Source: Xanthostigma xanthostigma (lineage: Eukaryota > Arthropoda > Insecta > Raphidioptera > Raphidiidae). Taken from it: a stretch of 64,000 bases of DNA. Positions within the stretch are counted from its first letter, which is position 1, and each line of letters begins with the position of its first letter. The stretch covers positions 46,718,001 to 46,782,000 of the forward strand of contig OY754466.1 of the NCBI GenBank assembly GCA_963575645.1, read 5' to 3'. Made by a program: the position numbers and the translations under genes. The notes below the pieces were generated by a model, which saw only the letters and a program-made list of their open reading frames with translations, was not told where the DNA came from and made no database searches. Of the stretch, positions 35,281-47,599 are shown piece after piece.

Positions 35281-36281
35281 AACCATAACTGTATCCACCG
35301 TGGACATAAATGTGCCCAACGTGGACATAACTGTGTTGCTACGGCATTGATTGAGGTGCAAATTGAAATAATTAAAAACGTGCTAGATGTCGAAAAAATT
35401 GACTATCCCCAAATAACAAATAAAAAAAAGTTTCATGGTGCTCAATGTATTATCAAATATATTTTTTCATCTATGTTTGATTAATTTTTTTTACTACTAA
35501 ATTTCTTTGACTGCTTATCGGCACGTCATGGCTACATTAAATATTTTTGAAAAAATATTCGCACGAAGATGCTTGCCATCCCTGGTATGCTTAGTGAAGC
35601 GCGAATTGAACAATTTATAATATGATGCGGTTTTTTTCATATTTTTAAACATTTTTTAGAAAAAACGCATCAAAATACTTAAATATTTATTAAAACTGAA
35701 AAATTCCAGCGCGATTAATTTATTATGAACAGTTTGTCTGTTTCTTTATAACTGCAGAACCAAAATTTGGCTATAGAACAAAGTGAAAGATTTGTGCAAG
35801 CTATAGCTTACACTTGACTGATTTTTGTATTATTTAGTTTTACATTTATAAATATAGCCCGGACCTGCATTCTCAATATATTAACATTTTATTAATATTG
35901 ATTACGTCACAATATGCTATACAATGAAATCTTCAACTGTAATGTACCTACAAATATTGTCACATTAAGTATTTAGTTATTGTTTTTTATTGTATATTGA
36001 TACTGTATTGTCTACTCCAAAACAAAGGTTACTAAAATTTCAATTACCTGTCTCTGTTGAATGCGTTATCTACTAAATTATTAATTGCCAAATTGTCCTT
36101 TTTTAAGTGTCACACAAAAAATCGGTAATTATGTTTTATTATTATAATGAAAGTGTGTTCATTTATTGCTTGATTGTTTCATTATCAGTTTAAATCTTAA
36201 TTTACTTACAAATAAAATATACCAGGTTCGATTGGAATTACCGTTGGGATAAGTAATTAACACAAATCAGTTATCCATAAC
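35281..36281. other. AT-rich non-coding stretch
   Basis: A short tandem word (cgtggacataa, then cgtggacataa) occurs at about 35299-35330. Otherwise nothing is recognised. Confidence 0.4.
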
Positions 36282-36294
36282 ATTATTTATTTTT

Positions 36295-36726
36295 CAAATA
36301 AATAAAATTATTAACCAATTTTTTTATATTATATTTTTGTATATTGACAAAAATTATAAAATGATAATTCAATATCTCAATTATTTTGAAATAATATTTT
36401 GTTTTTAGTGAATTTTTTTCTTTCTTTTTAGGTACTTAGATATCCATGACTACTTATTAAAAATTTTTTGTTATTAATTTTTCATTAATTTTCAAAAATT
36501 ATATAAAAAAATTCAGTCTTAATTCTATTGTAAAATAAGTAGATACTAATTCATTTTTATATTTTTTAGATTAGATATTTTTGAAGATCCAAATCCGGAC
36601 CGAAACGTCATTTATTGAGATATTGAATTATAATTTTATAATTTTTTGTCAATATACAGTCTGAAAAAATTGGTTGATAATTTTATTTATTTGAAGATTT
36701 CTATTCAGACGTTAATCTAAGATTTG
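36295..36726. mobile_element. Inverted retroelement-like repeat with 13-bp target duplication
   Basis: ATTATTTATTTTT lies at 36282-36294 and 36727-36739. The element is in the opposite orientation to its sisters: the extended tail (complement of cgtctgaatag) is at the right end. The core motif near 36575-36605 is degenerate (gaagatccaaatccggaccg then aaacg). Confidence 0.75.
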
Positions 36727-36739
36727 ATTATTTATTTTT

Positions 36740-37760
36740 GCCAAAATTGATTTTTAAAGTTCCGAAAACTGATCGGAAATTAGAAAAAATTATAATCGCT
36801 CCCCAAATCTACATCCAATAATCAAATGTTAAGAACTGATCAAATTGATGTTTTTTTAATGCATATTTTAGTTGTTTAATGTTAATTTTTTTTACCAAAA
36901 TTTCATTTTACCTGACTCAAAACCTTATTCTTGTATATCTGAAACTCCGAAATCACTGAACCGATTTTAATGAAATTTTGTAAACGTGTCTTGCTTGGTG
37001 CAACTTACGCTATAGGATAGTTTTTATTCCTTGCTAGATGTGGCTGCTATGTTTCAAGCGAGCTGTTGCGCTGGATTTCGCGATGGATTTTATGTGTTCG
37101 CTTCGCACGATGCATGTATTGAAGTTTGCTTTGTGGATGGGTTTGGTGCGCGCGCAGTGACAGCTCGAAAGTCAACAAAAGTGAACGTTTATTGTCTCTG
37201 AACAGAACACACGCGATGACGCCGTGTTTGTGAGCGTTTGTCCATGTTGTCCACGTGCAAAAGATATTGTTTCCTGATTGGTTCTTGCTCAAGTCAAGTA
37301 GACAAACTAATACGCACATTTTTAAATTCATCTTGAGACCACGCACGCGAACCCGCTGTGACGTCATTTCCATCGTCGTAGCCAGCCCGCCAGCCAGCAC
37401 AAGTCCCAGCAGTGATTCTGGCGGCAAAACCAGCCTCGTGTGCAGCAGCCTTAAGAGTTGACTAGACGCTGGATGATGTTATTGGCTGCAAATGTTGGTT
37501 TAAAAAACGCTCAGACATAAATTATGTATTTTAAACGTATTGTTAAAGTTTCAAAGTGTTATTTTCGCGTAACATACTTAATATTTATGAGTTCAAAAGC
37601 CATAAAATTTTAGTTCCACATGCTGGAAACGTTTATTATCGGATTAGTGAATCATCAAATTTCAAATGCATCGATCTAATAATATGGTCATTGCCAGAAA
37701 TATCGATTCAATATTATTTATTTTTTTATATATTTAAATCAAAGGAACAAAAAACCTTAA
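36740..37760. other. Non-coding with a fragment of a dispersed repeat
   Basis: About 37310-37460 matches, inverted, the stretch at 12985-13085 (cacgaggctggtttggccgc and the complement of gacttgaatgacatcac in the latter). Frames at 37047-37427 and 37255-37461 lie over it on opposite strands and are not supported as genes. The function of this repeat is unknown. Confidence 0.4.
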
Positions 37761-38598
37761 TAGTCAGAGTGCCCGTCGGCAAAAATTTTATTGACAAATA
37801 CTCTCCTCAAACTGTGTATATGGCTTCATTAGGCCTAGTCTGACACCTATTTCCTCTATGACTTTGCTTGATTTTGGGGCGTTTTCCCTCTAAATTTTCT
37901 GAAAGATGTTATGACGACATGTAAACATTTATAGATACTAATCTTTGATTAACGTCTGAATAGAACTCTTCAAGTAAATAAAATTGTTGATCAATTTTTC
38001 TCAGACCATACGATATATTGACAAAAAATAATAAAAATACAAATCAATATAACACAAGATGACGTTTCGATCCGGATTTGGATCTTCTTCAGAAATATCT
38101 AAAAAATATAAAAATTAATTAGTATTAAGTAATTTATTATTATTTTTTTGTCAATATATCGTATGGTCTGAGAAAAATTGGTCAACAATTTTATTTACTT
38201 GAAAAGTTTATAAATACTGTTTGTTTTTTAATCGGATAGCTTAAAAACTTCAACCAAAACGCTAAAAATAGCATGAACAATTTAAAATGTCTGACACCTC
38301 GAATATGTCGAACATATTCGAGGTGTCAGACATTTAAAATGGTTCATGTTACTTGTCAGAGAACATTATTTTAGCGTTTTGGTTGAAGCTTTTAAGCTAT
38401 CCAATTAAAAAACAGTATCTATAAATTTTTACGTCATGTCGTCAAAACGATATCTTTCGGAAAATTTAGAGGGAAAACGCCCCAAAATCAAAAAAAGTCA
38501 TAGAGGAAATAGGTGTCAGACTAGGCCTAATAAAGCCATATACAAAGTTTGGGGAGAGTACGTGTCAGTAAAATTTTTGCTGACGGGCACTCTGACTA
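37761..38598. mobile_element. Mutator-like foldback element with 9-bp target duplication
   Basis: AAACCTTAA lies at 37752-37760 and 38599-38607. The two arms are near-perfect inverted copies, from tagtcagagtgcccgtcggc inward to a central hairpin of ttcgaggtgtcagacat around 38300. Nine-base duplications and very long inverted repeats are typical of Mutator-like elements, so the superfamily is inferred. No transposase is present. The left arm is interrupted by 37940-38206. A truncated relative lies at 14583-14915. Confidence 0.8.
37940..38206. mobile_element. Inverted retroelement-like repeat nested in the Mutator-like element
   Basis: TTTATAGATACT (37928-37939) and TTTATAAATACT (38207-38218) flank it, a 12-bp duplication with one change. 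The uninterrupted right arm of the host element shows the empty site, which confirms the boundaries. Minus-strand hammerhead-like core at 38092-38064. Confidence 0.85.
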
Positions 38599-38607
38599 AA
38601 ACCTTAA

Positions 38608-39354
38608 ACACTGATAATTGTTTGAATGTTGATTAAAAAATAAGAAATCTACCAATTCTTTTCGTCAAGTTCGACGTTGCTAGTACCTACACGACTTCGT
38701 GTGAGGAGCCTAAGAAAACTTTCAGTATAATAAATAAAGTATAAACTAAGTGCTTATTTAAATTAATATTGAATTTACACTTTATTTATCTAGTACAAAT
38801 TTTCCTATTAATTTCTGCATTAATTAAAGAATATTTTGTTACGACCAAAGAAGTTTAGGGACCGCTGCTATAAATTTTTCTCGTTTTTATGTAGTGTTGG
38901 TTAAATTAAGCACGTGGCTTGATAAAAATTGCATAAACATACAGAATTTTTTATATTTTTTTTGCTTTATGTGCTATTAACATTATTAAAAGTACGCAAA
39001 GCTAAAAAAAATAAAATTGTAAAAACTCAGAACAAGGTTTTTTTTCAACAAAAAATAGAATTCTTATACATTATTAATTTAGTCTAATTAATAAAAGATA
39101 AATGAGAACTGTAGTTTTGAGTTTTGAAATTTTATTAGTGCCAAAAAATATAATTTTAGTTCAAAATGAGTGGCATTTTAAGGCAAAATTATATAGTGAT
39201 TATCGTGTCTGCATATTTATTATTATCAAAATTAATTAAAATGTTTAGCTAAATCTGAAAGGTAATAATTTTACAATAAAAAAACATGATCCAAACATAT
39301 TATTATTTTTATGGTTTAAATACACAGAAAAAAGAACTAAACAAAACTATATTT
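38608..39354. other. AT-rich non-coding stretch
   Basis: Nothing recognised. Confidence 0.4.
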
Positions 39355-40048
39355 CTTTTTGACGTGATAACGTCTTATAAATTGATGAATCACCAATATT
39401 ATAAATTGATAAAACACCGGCTGCATGTTCGAAAAAGTGTAACGTAACGTTCCTAACGCGTAACGTTCCTAACGCGTAACGTTCAGCCTGACCCTGTGCG
39501 TGCTTTTTGCTAATTTCTCGCTCAATTTAAATCAGATCGGTTTGAAACCAGTCTTAAACGAAAGAGGAGAACATTTTACATAGATTTCGTATAACAGAAT
39601 TTGCCTAAACAGTTTTTTTTATACAAATTTATATAGAAAAATATTTTATACAAATTTATATAGAAAAATAGCTGTATAAATGCAATGTTGTGTAATGCAT
39701 GACGCGACGCGGTCGGTTGTCTTTGTTTGCCGTACATGGAAATTAGAAGCAAACGTATGTCTTGTCTTAACATGAAAACAGCTGCATTTCTAATGTTTAA
39801 TTCAATTTTTTGACATTAGTATATTGTGAAATGCAAAGCCTGCTAAGTTAAGTATTGGAATAACTAATTATTATTAGAACATAATACTTTGTAAGTTGCA
39901 AACGTCACTTTTGACATTTCTTATCATTCCGACACCAAGGATAAGCGGATTGAAACCAAATTTTGGGAGGTTTAGGTTATGTATTACGGAATACGTTATC
40001 ACGTAAAACTATCGTCCGTAAACCGACTTTACAGACAACCATTTTTTT
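39355..40048 (+). repeat. TGATAACGT repeat family, longest copy
   Basis: Collinear with 8638-9214 from tgacgtgataacgtcttata to gactttacagacaaccat. It carries roughly 85 bp (about 39685-39770, with gcatgacgcgacgcggtcgg) and a short tandem duplication (atacaaatttatatagaaaa, twice) absent from the other copy. Confidence 0.75.
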
Positions 40049-41143
40049 AAATGATTATTTACGATTTCATGGTTCTTAACTCTATATAGCACCCTAAGTT
40101 AGTATTAATTATCTTGATTAATTTAATTTCCTGTGTAATTAAGAATAGATAACAGCATAATGCTCTGTTATTATTGTCCTAAATTACTTACTACTAGTTT
40201 CTACCCGCAGCTTCGCTAGTTTTAATTTTCCTTTTAACACGCTTTTATTAGCTTCACCTGTATGTATGTATCTATCTAATGGAACCTATCAAATTAGTTT
40301 TGACCCACTTCCAGACGTCTGAATTATAATTTGAAATTTTACACAGGGGTTAGGAACCGATGACAATACAATAAATTGATTACTTGATTAAGATTTAAAA
40401 AATTACTGTAAGCAACTAACGATTCGCGCAGTGCTATGCTTTGAGTTATCTATCCGAAGGCGTCACAATTTTATTTATTTCTATTAGTATATGAGAATAT
40501 TAATAGTTTTTTTGTTGTTTTTTCAGGTGAGTACTTGGTTTCATCTCAATCGAATTCTGAAAACTGGTAAGCTAAGTCTGAAAAAAATATTCTCGTTAAT
40601 TTTAAAATTATTTAAAAAAAATGTATACGCAAAAAAATTCAGGCTAGAGTGAATTGGTAATCTTATATTTAGACGCGAGACGCCAGGAGTATACTTATTT
40701 GTTTTTTTTTGCGTTCAAGATAAAATAACTCATTTTTCATTAAAAATATCCTTGAAACAAGCACGTGTAGAAAAGGTATTGTTTGCATATATACCCATTA
40801 CCCAATCAAATTTGTGCTAAAGCAATAATTTCATGCTGAATATTTTCAAATATTACCTATGGAAATCGTCATTAAGGATGTCCAAACTTTGTTCTGCCTT
40901 AAATCTCATTTTAATATAAAAGAGTGGGTTTCGCACGGATTAAGATTTTCCGTAAGATATACCTAATAAAACTCTCTGAACAAAAAATTGTTTGCTAATG
41001 TCACCGCCGAAATAATTTTCTTCGTCTCGAGTTTTGATATTAAATTATCGAGATCTCACCAAGTTGAGAAACTTTCTCCGAAATATCTCATAAAAAATTA
41101 TATCATTGGTTTATAATAAAATGTTCACGTCTATAATCTATAC
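40049..41143. other. Non-coding; Helitron relic near 40195
   Basis: At about 40195-40215 actagtttctacccgcagct followed by tcgctag looks like an inverted Helitron 3' end. The rest shows nothing recognisable. Confidence 0.4.
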
Positions 41144-41417
41144 CAGGGATGGGCAAATCTTTTGATTGTCGGGCCACATTGCGGATGAAAATTTGACTGC
41201 GGGCCAAACAATTTTTTTTTCTAGTTTTTTTGAAACAACAAAATCAAGTTTTTAAAAACTATTTACTATTTTTCGAAAATTCTTTTTATGCGCCAATTTA
41301 TATTGGCAAGCAGTAATATTTTTGCTTTTAACAATTATTTATAAAAGGCTTCGCGCGCCGGAAAGAAGTCTACCACGAGCCGGATCCGGCCCGCGGGCCG
41401 CCATTTGCCCAGGCCTG
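41144..41417. mobile_element. hAT-type MITE with perfect 8-bp target duplication
   Basis: ATCTATAC lies at 41136-41143 and 41418-41425. Termini cagggatgggcaaat and atttgcccaggcctg are inverted repeats. Sub-terminal gggccac, gcgggcc and ggcccgcgggcc patches are typical of this class. Confidence 0.9.
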
Positions 41418-41425
41418 ATCTATAC

Positions 41426-42394
41426 AATCTCTTTATGTAGATATGATTGTCCCATCCCTGCTGAGTGCATATAGTTTAATTAGGTTAAAGAATCTTGGCT
41501 ATGAATCATTCCCGTATGCACAAATGCATTTTCTTTTTGATTCTCTGCCAAAGAATAATATTGTTCTGTGGTAGCCGTTTCTAATATTGAAATAATAGAG
41601 ACCTTTTACTCACTTCTCTTAAGAGATGAAGCCAGACATATGGTCAATGATTTTAATCTATGCATGAAATAAGCGGAACAAAACAATTGAAAGTTATTTA
41701 CAACGACAAAATAAAAATTGAAGTACGTTTTTCGATTTAGAATCAGCGACCCTGAAAAGAAAACTTTAATTTGCGATAATGAATCCACTATTATATTAAA
41801 TTTTAAAATGTTTAGTTCAAATTTTAAATCAGTGACCCTGAAACCTTTAAGTAAACTTTGTTGAATGTATTTATTGAGCAAAATAAATATTCATTTTAAT
41901 TAAAATTGGACTTTCTTAGATGTGTTTTTTTGGTTTAGTGAACAAATTTTGTTTACAACTATTGTTAATTTTTAGCCTCTCTTAGTAAAACTTCTAGAAA
42001 TCAGTCGTAAACCAAAAAATGTGTGAGTAACAAAAAAAAGAATGTGTGCTTAAAGATCACACAGTACAAACTCTCTAATTCACCCATCGAGATACTTTTG
42101 CGTACTCTCTCGTTCAAATTCACTGAAAACAAACTTTTGAGTAAGCACCATCTACGACAATTTCTTGAACAAAAGAACCGCCTTTTCATTTATTTTTTAC
42201 TGCCATCTACTCTTCTATACTAGTACCGCTGTTGTATTCCTTTCTTCTTATTTCCTTCACGCTTTTCCGTATGCGATCGGAATCTTACCTAAATAATAGG
42301 GTGTCTGAAAAAAAAAATTCACATTTTGAAGAATCGGGTCTGTATTGATAGACTATGATCGAACGTGAGATATCGAAGGATCATGTATAGTATA
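41426..42394. other. Non-coding, nothing firm
   Basis: Frames at 41606-41881, 42001-42189 and 42023-42223 are unsupported. About 42010-42075 weakly recalls the start of the TTTAGACCACAC repeat family. Confidence 0.35.
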
Positions 42395-43004
42395 TCTATG
42401 CTAATATATTATAAAGCTGAAGAGTTTGTTTGTTTGTTTGCTTGAACGCGCTAATCTCAGGAACTACTGATTCAAATTGAAAAAAAAATTTTTGTTGGAT
42501 AGCCCATTTATCGAGGAAGCCTATAGGCTCTATATAATATCACGCTACGACCATTAGGAGCGGAGCATTAATGAAAAATGTTGCAAAATGTATCTCAAAA
42601 ATAAGCTTCTATTCAGGTGAACTAACTAAATATACTCATATTAGCGTTGTGAGTAAACAACCCTGGCTGGCTCAATCGGTAAAGCATGCGACTGTCAATA
42701 TCAGGGTCGTGGGTTCGAGCCTCACGTTGGGCGAATATATTTTTTTTAATTTTCTACATTGCTCTCTTCTAAGGCTTACATTTAAATTTATTTTAATTTT
42801 ATTTAATTAAGAAAAAAAAATTATTAGTTAAAAAAAGTATAAACACTCCTTTTTATCGACAAAAACTTTTGAACGGTAACTCCGATCATCAAGAAATTTG
42901 GACACAACATTCATCTCGGTAAACTAAGATGAATGTGTGTACTCATGGTCCTCCCTTCCCCATTCGTTCTTTTACACCCGGGTGAAACCGGACGGGACCG
43001 CTAG
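42395..43004 (+). mobile_element. Non-autonomous Helitron, copy 1, with tRNA-like insert
   Basis: 5' TCTATGCTAATATATTATAA, 3' gacgggaccgCTAG followed by T, without terminal inverted repeats or target duplication, as expected for a Helitron. Relative to the other copies it has about 180 bp extra, starting near ctattcaggtgaactaacta and including a tRNA-like sequence. Confidence 0.75.
42661..42733 (+). pseudogene. tRNA-Lys-like sequence inside a Helitron
   Basis: The D arm (tggctcaatcggtaaagca) and T arm (cgtgggttcgagcctcacg) are well formed and the 3' part ttgggcg resembles tRNA-Lys. The anticodon stem has mismatches, the loop would read GTC rather than CTT, and the acceptor strands do not pair fully. 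It is probably a tRNA pseudogene or SINE head captured by the Helitron. Confidence 0.55.
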
Positions 43005-43576
43005 TGAATAAATAAAATATTTATAAGTCAAATTAAATAAAGCTTGTTCCACGAATCAATTATATGTACAGCTTGTAAATGAAACTCGATATGTTATGTT
43101 TTATTTTTTCGTATTGTTTTTTGTGATGCCGGAGAAACTAAAATGATTTTTTTTTATTATCACATGTTGACAACTTGTTGATGACATAATTGATTTTTTT
43201 TTAATCATCGCCGATTATTAATTGAATGTTACATCTGCAACGATAAATTGTTTTTTCTATTGAACATCTGAAGTCTTTAATAAAACAGCGTCGCATGTTT
43301 TTTGTTTTTAATTTAAAAATTAAATCTTGACGATTGAAACGTTTTTATTCCCCGAACAATAGGCTTTAAACACAGAAAGAAATTCTAATCGGTACAGAGA
43401 TTCTCGAGTTACGAAGGAATTTATATACAAACTCTTTCTTTTATAACCAAATATAAGGTACCTACTGCCGACTTTTTCAAAAGCGACTTTAACGTGAGGA
43501 AGGCCGAGGCTAAAAGCGAGTAACTGTTGTGATAGCGTATAATAATAAACCCTGATAACTTGAGCTGTTGATATAA

Positions 43577-43942
43577 TCTATACTAATATATAAAGCTGAA
43601 GAGTTGGTTTGTTTGTTTGATTGAACGCGCTAATTTCAGGAACTACTGGTTCGAATTGAATTTATTTATTTTTTTGTGTTGGATAGCCCATTTATCGAGG
43701 AAGGCTATAGGCTATATTATATCACGCTACGACCGATAGGAACGGAGCATCAATGAAAAATGTTGCAAAATGTAACTCAAAATTTGTCCGTCCGACAAAA
43801 ACTTCTGAACGGTAACTCCGATCATCATGAAATTTGGACACAACATTCATCTGGGTAAACTAAGATGAATGTGCGTACTCATGTCCCCCCCCTCCCATTC
43901 GTTCTTTTGCAGCCGGGTGAAACCGCGGGGTGGGACCGTCAG
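43577..43942 (+). mobile_element. Non-autonomous Helitron, copy 2
   Basis: Begins TCTATACTAATATATAAAGC and runs through ggaactactggttcgaattg and ggtaactccgatcatcatga to a degraded 3' end (gggaccgtcagt instead of ccgctagt). Two frames over its right end are not genes. Confidence 0.75.
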
Positions 43943-44792
43943 TCTAATATATTTTTGGCGGCATATCTGCGATTTTTTCTCATTATTTCCTTTAACTTTT
44001 ATAAAGCATACGATGAGGATAACAGCGCGGAAAAAGTGTATAATTATGTAAAAAAAATGTCAGACACGAAATGTAATTTTTTAGATGGAATTCAACATAT
44101 TTCAAATTTGATCATTTAGTAAACATTAAGAAGTGCCGCTAAAATTTTAATAAAATCGGCCCGACAGAACCGGATTTTCAAATTTTATGAAAACACTAGT
44201 TTGCTAATCCGGATTTTTTTACTGAAGGCTGTATTGAATTTGATGCAAAATGTTGAATTGATAATAATTAATCATATTTATTAAATTATGAAAAAATACT
44301 ATACGGAGCGTATCAAGGTGTTAAATTTTCTATTTCTTCTAAAAACAAATTTAAGTTAATATTCTAAAACCATAACGCGTGTATTAGCAAATGCACCATA
44401 TTATCGACAGGGTTTTGACACTGCGACCTGATTTTTTTAATATTAGTAAAACGGAATTTCTACTATCAATAAATAAGAATGGGTTCAAAGTGTAGAAAAG
44501 ATGAATCAAAATCAATGAAATAAAAATTGTAAACAAAACACATTGCGGGTGTTGTTTTGAATTTAGTTGTAGTAGTAGAGTAGAAAAATGCGGCTGAACT
44601 GGAACGCGGCTGAACTCTCTGTTACAGAGATGTTCGAACAAAACGCAGATGTTGTCTCAGAACCAGGGATGAACATTATAATGCTCTTTGAATTTTCTAT
44701 AAAGTTATAAAGTAACGGAAAACAGTAATTTGTTTTATTGCATAATAACTAAAATATTTGTTTTTGGAGTGGAATGTCTCTTTAAATTCTTA
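43943..44792. other. Non-coding, nothing recognised
   Basis: The 85-aa minus frame at 44384-44641 has no recognisable domain. Confidence 0.4.
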
Positions 44793-45511
44793 AGGCCCCC
44801 ATACACCTCGTTCTTTTTTGGCAGTTTTCATCGTCACGATAAAACACGTCGGTCAAAACCGAAGTGTATGGGCAAAAACTGTCGATGAAACACGGCAGTT
44901 TTTTTATCTGCCGAATCTTGATTTTAAACACGACGTGTTTGCTGGTTGTCGTTTTAAATCGTAATGTGTGGCGCTTTCCGATAAGAATCGACGTGTTTAT
45001 TCAGTGGTGCGACGTACAGCAAATAAGTCATATTAATTAATGATTGTAATTAGTTTGAGTATTGATTTATATTTTAACCGTTTTAGTGCTAAGCAATTTT
45101 GACAAAAATAAATGAAAATTGCTATAAACATATTGATTAATTTAGAGGAAAAAATAATGGTGTCAAATAAAACACTCTAATTTAGACAAATATCAATCAA
45201 TTTTATTAATTATTTTTGCATTATATTGTTTATTAATGTTTAATAAACATAAAATAATATCAATATTATTGTATTTTCCATCAAAGCAGATCGTATTAAT
45301 GATGCCACGACTTCAGAAAAACTGAACGAAACTACGCCTCTGTGTGGATATGGCCGTTGTTCGTGTTTAAATTAACCGTACAGTTTTACCCGTGCGGTTA
45401 AAACTGCCATAAAAGAACGAGGTGTATGGGGATGGCCGTTGTTCGTGTTTAACCGTACAGTTTTACCCGGCGGTTAAAACTGCCAAAAAAGAACGAGGTG
45501 TATGGGGGCCT
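44793..45511. mobile_element. PIF/Harbinger-type MITE, copy 1
   Basis: Terminal repeats aggcccccatacacctcgtt and its complement, flanked by TTA at 44790-44792 and 45512-45514. A 3-bp TWA duplication is the mark of PIF/Harbinger. The right terminus has been tandemly duplicated (about 45340-45430 and 45430-45511), giving two successive ends. Confidence 0.85.
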
Positions 45512-45514
45512 TTA

Positions 45515-46091
45515 GTCTAGTCGTATAAATTAGAGATATGATGCGGATTTTGTGAGACGTCGGTTTTTTGCGTGATCAGTGAGAAAATCAACCCTATCTC
45601 TTATTTTGTGAAAAAAGCTTACTTAATATAATTACCAGATAGCACGATTATTAAATTTTATGATAAATTGCATTTTGATGAAAATTCGAAGCAGTTTGAT
45701 AAGGATACATAATTTTCATTTTTTAAGAGCATTCTGAAAAAGCTGTCTGAGAACTAATTCATATTTTTAATTTATTTTTGATAATCCAATTCATAGGTAC
45801 CTATTTTCACTAGCTCTCAGACGTGAGAAGGTAACAATGGCATCACAACAATCTTCGTTATCTTCAAAGTGACTGTCAATTTTATTTTTATAGTCACTAA
45901 AAGTTCTTTCTTCAGGAATGTTGTGAATAAAATAAATATTAAAAAATAGTCGTATTGTTCTTGATTTTGTTTCGATCGTAAATTACGACAGGCAGTTGTC
46001 TATAAATTAATATGAATTATTTGGGTAATAATAAATAACATTTGTAGAGTTTTTATACGATTTAAAACGTCTTTTTGATTTTATTTATTTA
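45515..46091. other. AT-rich non-coding stretch
   Basis: Nothing recognised. Confidence 0.4.
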
Positions 46092-46440
46092 CTAGCGGTC
46101 CCGCCCGGTTTCATCCGGATCCAAAAGAATGAATTAGAGGGGGGTGGTACATGAATACACACATTCATCTTAGTTTACCGAGATGAATGTTGTGTCTAAA
46201 TTTCATGATGATAGGAGTTACCGTTCAAAAGTGTTTGTCGGACGGACAAATTTCGAGTTACATTTTGCAACATTGATACTTCGCTCCTATTGGTCGTAGC
46301 GTGATATTATATAGCCTATAGCCTTCCCCGATAAATGAGCTATCCAACAAAAAAAAATCCACTCGAACCAGTAGTTCCTGAGATTAGCGCGTTCAACCAG
46401 ACAAACAAACAAACTCTTTAGCTTTATATATAAGTATAGA
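46092..46440 (-). mobile_element. Non-autonomous Helitron, copy 3 (inverted)
   Basis: On the minus strand it begins TCTATACTTATATATAAAGC and ends ccgggcgggaccgCTAG followed by T. It contains all conserved blocks of the family. Confidence 0.8.
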
Positions 46441-46761
46441 TTTGATTGTTGGTTATTTCCTTCGTCTTAGTAAATTTAAATAAAAGCTACTTTTTAACTT
46501 ATATATTTTTTCATTCTCGAATAATAATACAAAATTTAGAATCATCCCTACGTGATGAGTGATTAATTTACACGTGACTCGTAACTATATGAAAGTTTGA
46601 CTTATTCTATTGTGAAAGTGCAAACTGCAGTTAAAGAAGTTTCACTTCAAAGCATGTAACCCGTAACGGTTTGACGTGTAGAATGTAACACCATGAAAAA
46701 CGCGACTAAATAATATTTACCAGAACTGTTTTGTGGTGTCCCAGATAGATTGTAAATTATA

Positions 46762-46918
46762 AAGTTTGTTCCAAGCAGCCAGCAAACGGTAACGAAACCG
46801 CCACCCGCATGCGCAGTAGCTAAAAGGAAGCTGTTTGTGGCGATTTTGGAACACGTTTAGCTACTGCGCATGCGGGTGGCGGTTTCGTTAATGTTTGCTG
46901 GCTGCTTGGAACAAACTT
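46762..46918. mobile_element. 157-bp MITE with ~60-bp near-perfect terminal repeats
   Basis: aagtttgttccaagcagcca to gcatgcgcagtagctaaa is mirrored on the right. Only about 30 bp of loop separate the arms. The words gttccaa, cgataac/cggtaac, aaccgccac and atgcgcagtagctaaa recur in the left end of the foldback element at 1698, so the two families are related. Confidence 0.85.
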
Positions 46919-47395
46919 ATTGACGCTGTATATAGTTTGTCATTAGCGTATATCAGCAGTATTTTTATCACGTGACTGAAACTGAACATCCCTGAAACTC
47001 CTGCTGGTATACCGTTGTAAACAGGATCTATAATGTTTTGTGTACATATATTACTCCACGGCTGCCTTTTGAGGAAGAACACTCCCACAGTGGGGACCCC
47101 ACTGCGTGCTTACATCACTACGAAATGAAATACTGACTTTAGCGATAGTTTATTGTCCTGTGAGTTTTGTTCATTCTTTGAAAATTATTCCTCTGTACGT
47201 TTTTTTTTTTTTTTTTGAAAATTACTCGTTTTACACGAGATGGATTGATTTCGAACAAGCATTTTTAAATACAGTCGATTCTATGATGAGCAGATCCGAT
47301 GCGTTCGTTTATTATCGTGTTCTCTAAAAGCTCCGATTTTTTCCGATTGAACCATGTTGATTCTGTACATAAACACATGAGGTTGGTTTTGCTGG
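46919..47395. other. Non-coding, nothing recognised
   Basis: A short hairpin (cagtggggaccccactg) lies at about 47089-47105. Frames at 46888-47088 and 47106-47327 are unsupported. Confidence 0.4.
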
Positions 47396-47521
47396 TAGAT
47401 TCCTTGCTAGATTTGGCTGCCATATATCAAGTCAAGCGTTCCTGAGAAAAAGGGTCTTGACAGACAGACAGACGGACAACGAAATGATCCTATAAGGGTT
47501 CCTTTTTTGGAACCTAAAAAT
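47396..47521 (+). repeat. LINE-like 3' tail, copy 2
   Basis: Same word order as 32401-32553: ggtcttgacagacagacaga, cggacaacgaaatgatccta, taagggttcc. Confidence 0.6.
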
Positions 47522-47599
47522 GACAATAGGTAACGTGAGTGAAATCACGAGTAAAGGCTAATATTAAATTTATACAACTTTAAAATATAAAATTACAAA

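Noticed and set aside
37047-37461. 126-aa minus and 68-aa plus frames
   Set aside because: Both lie over a dispersed repeat also found at about 12985-13085, on opposite strands, with no conserved frame between the copies.
42661-42733. Functional tRNA gene
   Set aside because: Anticodon stem and acceptor stem mismatches; embedded in a Helitron. Recorded as pseudogene/SINE-like instead.
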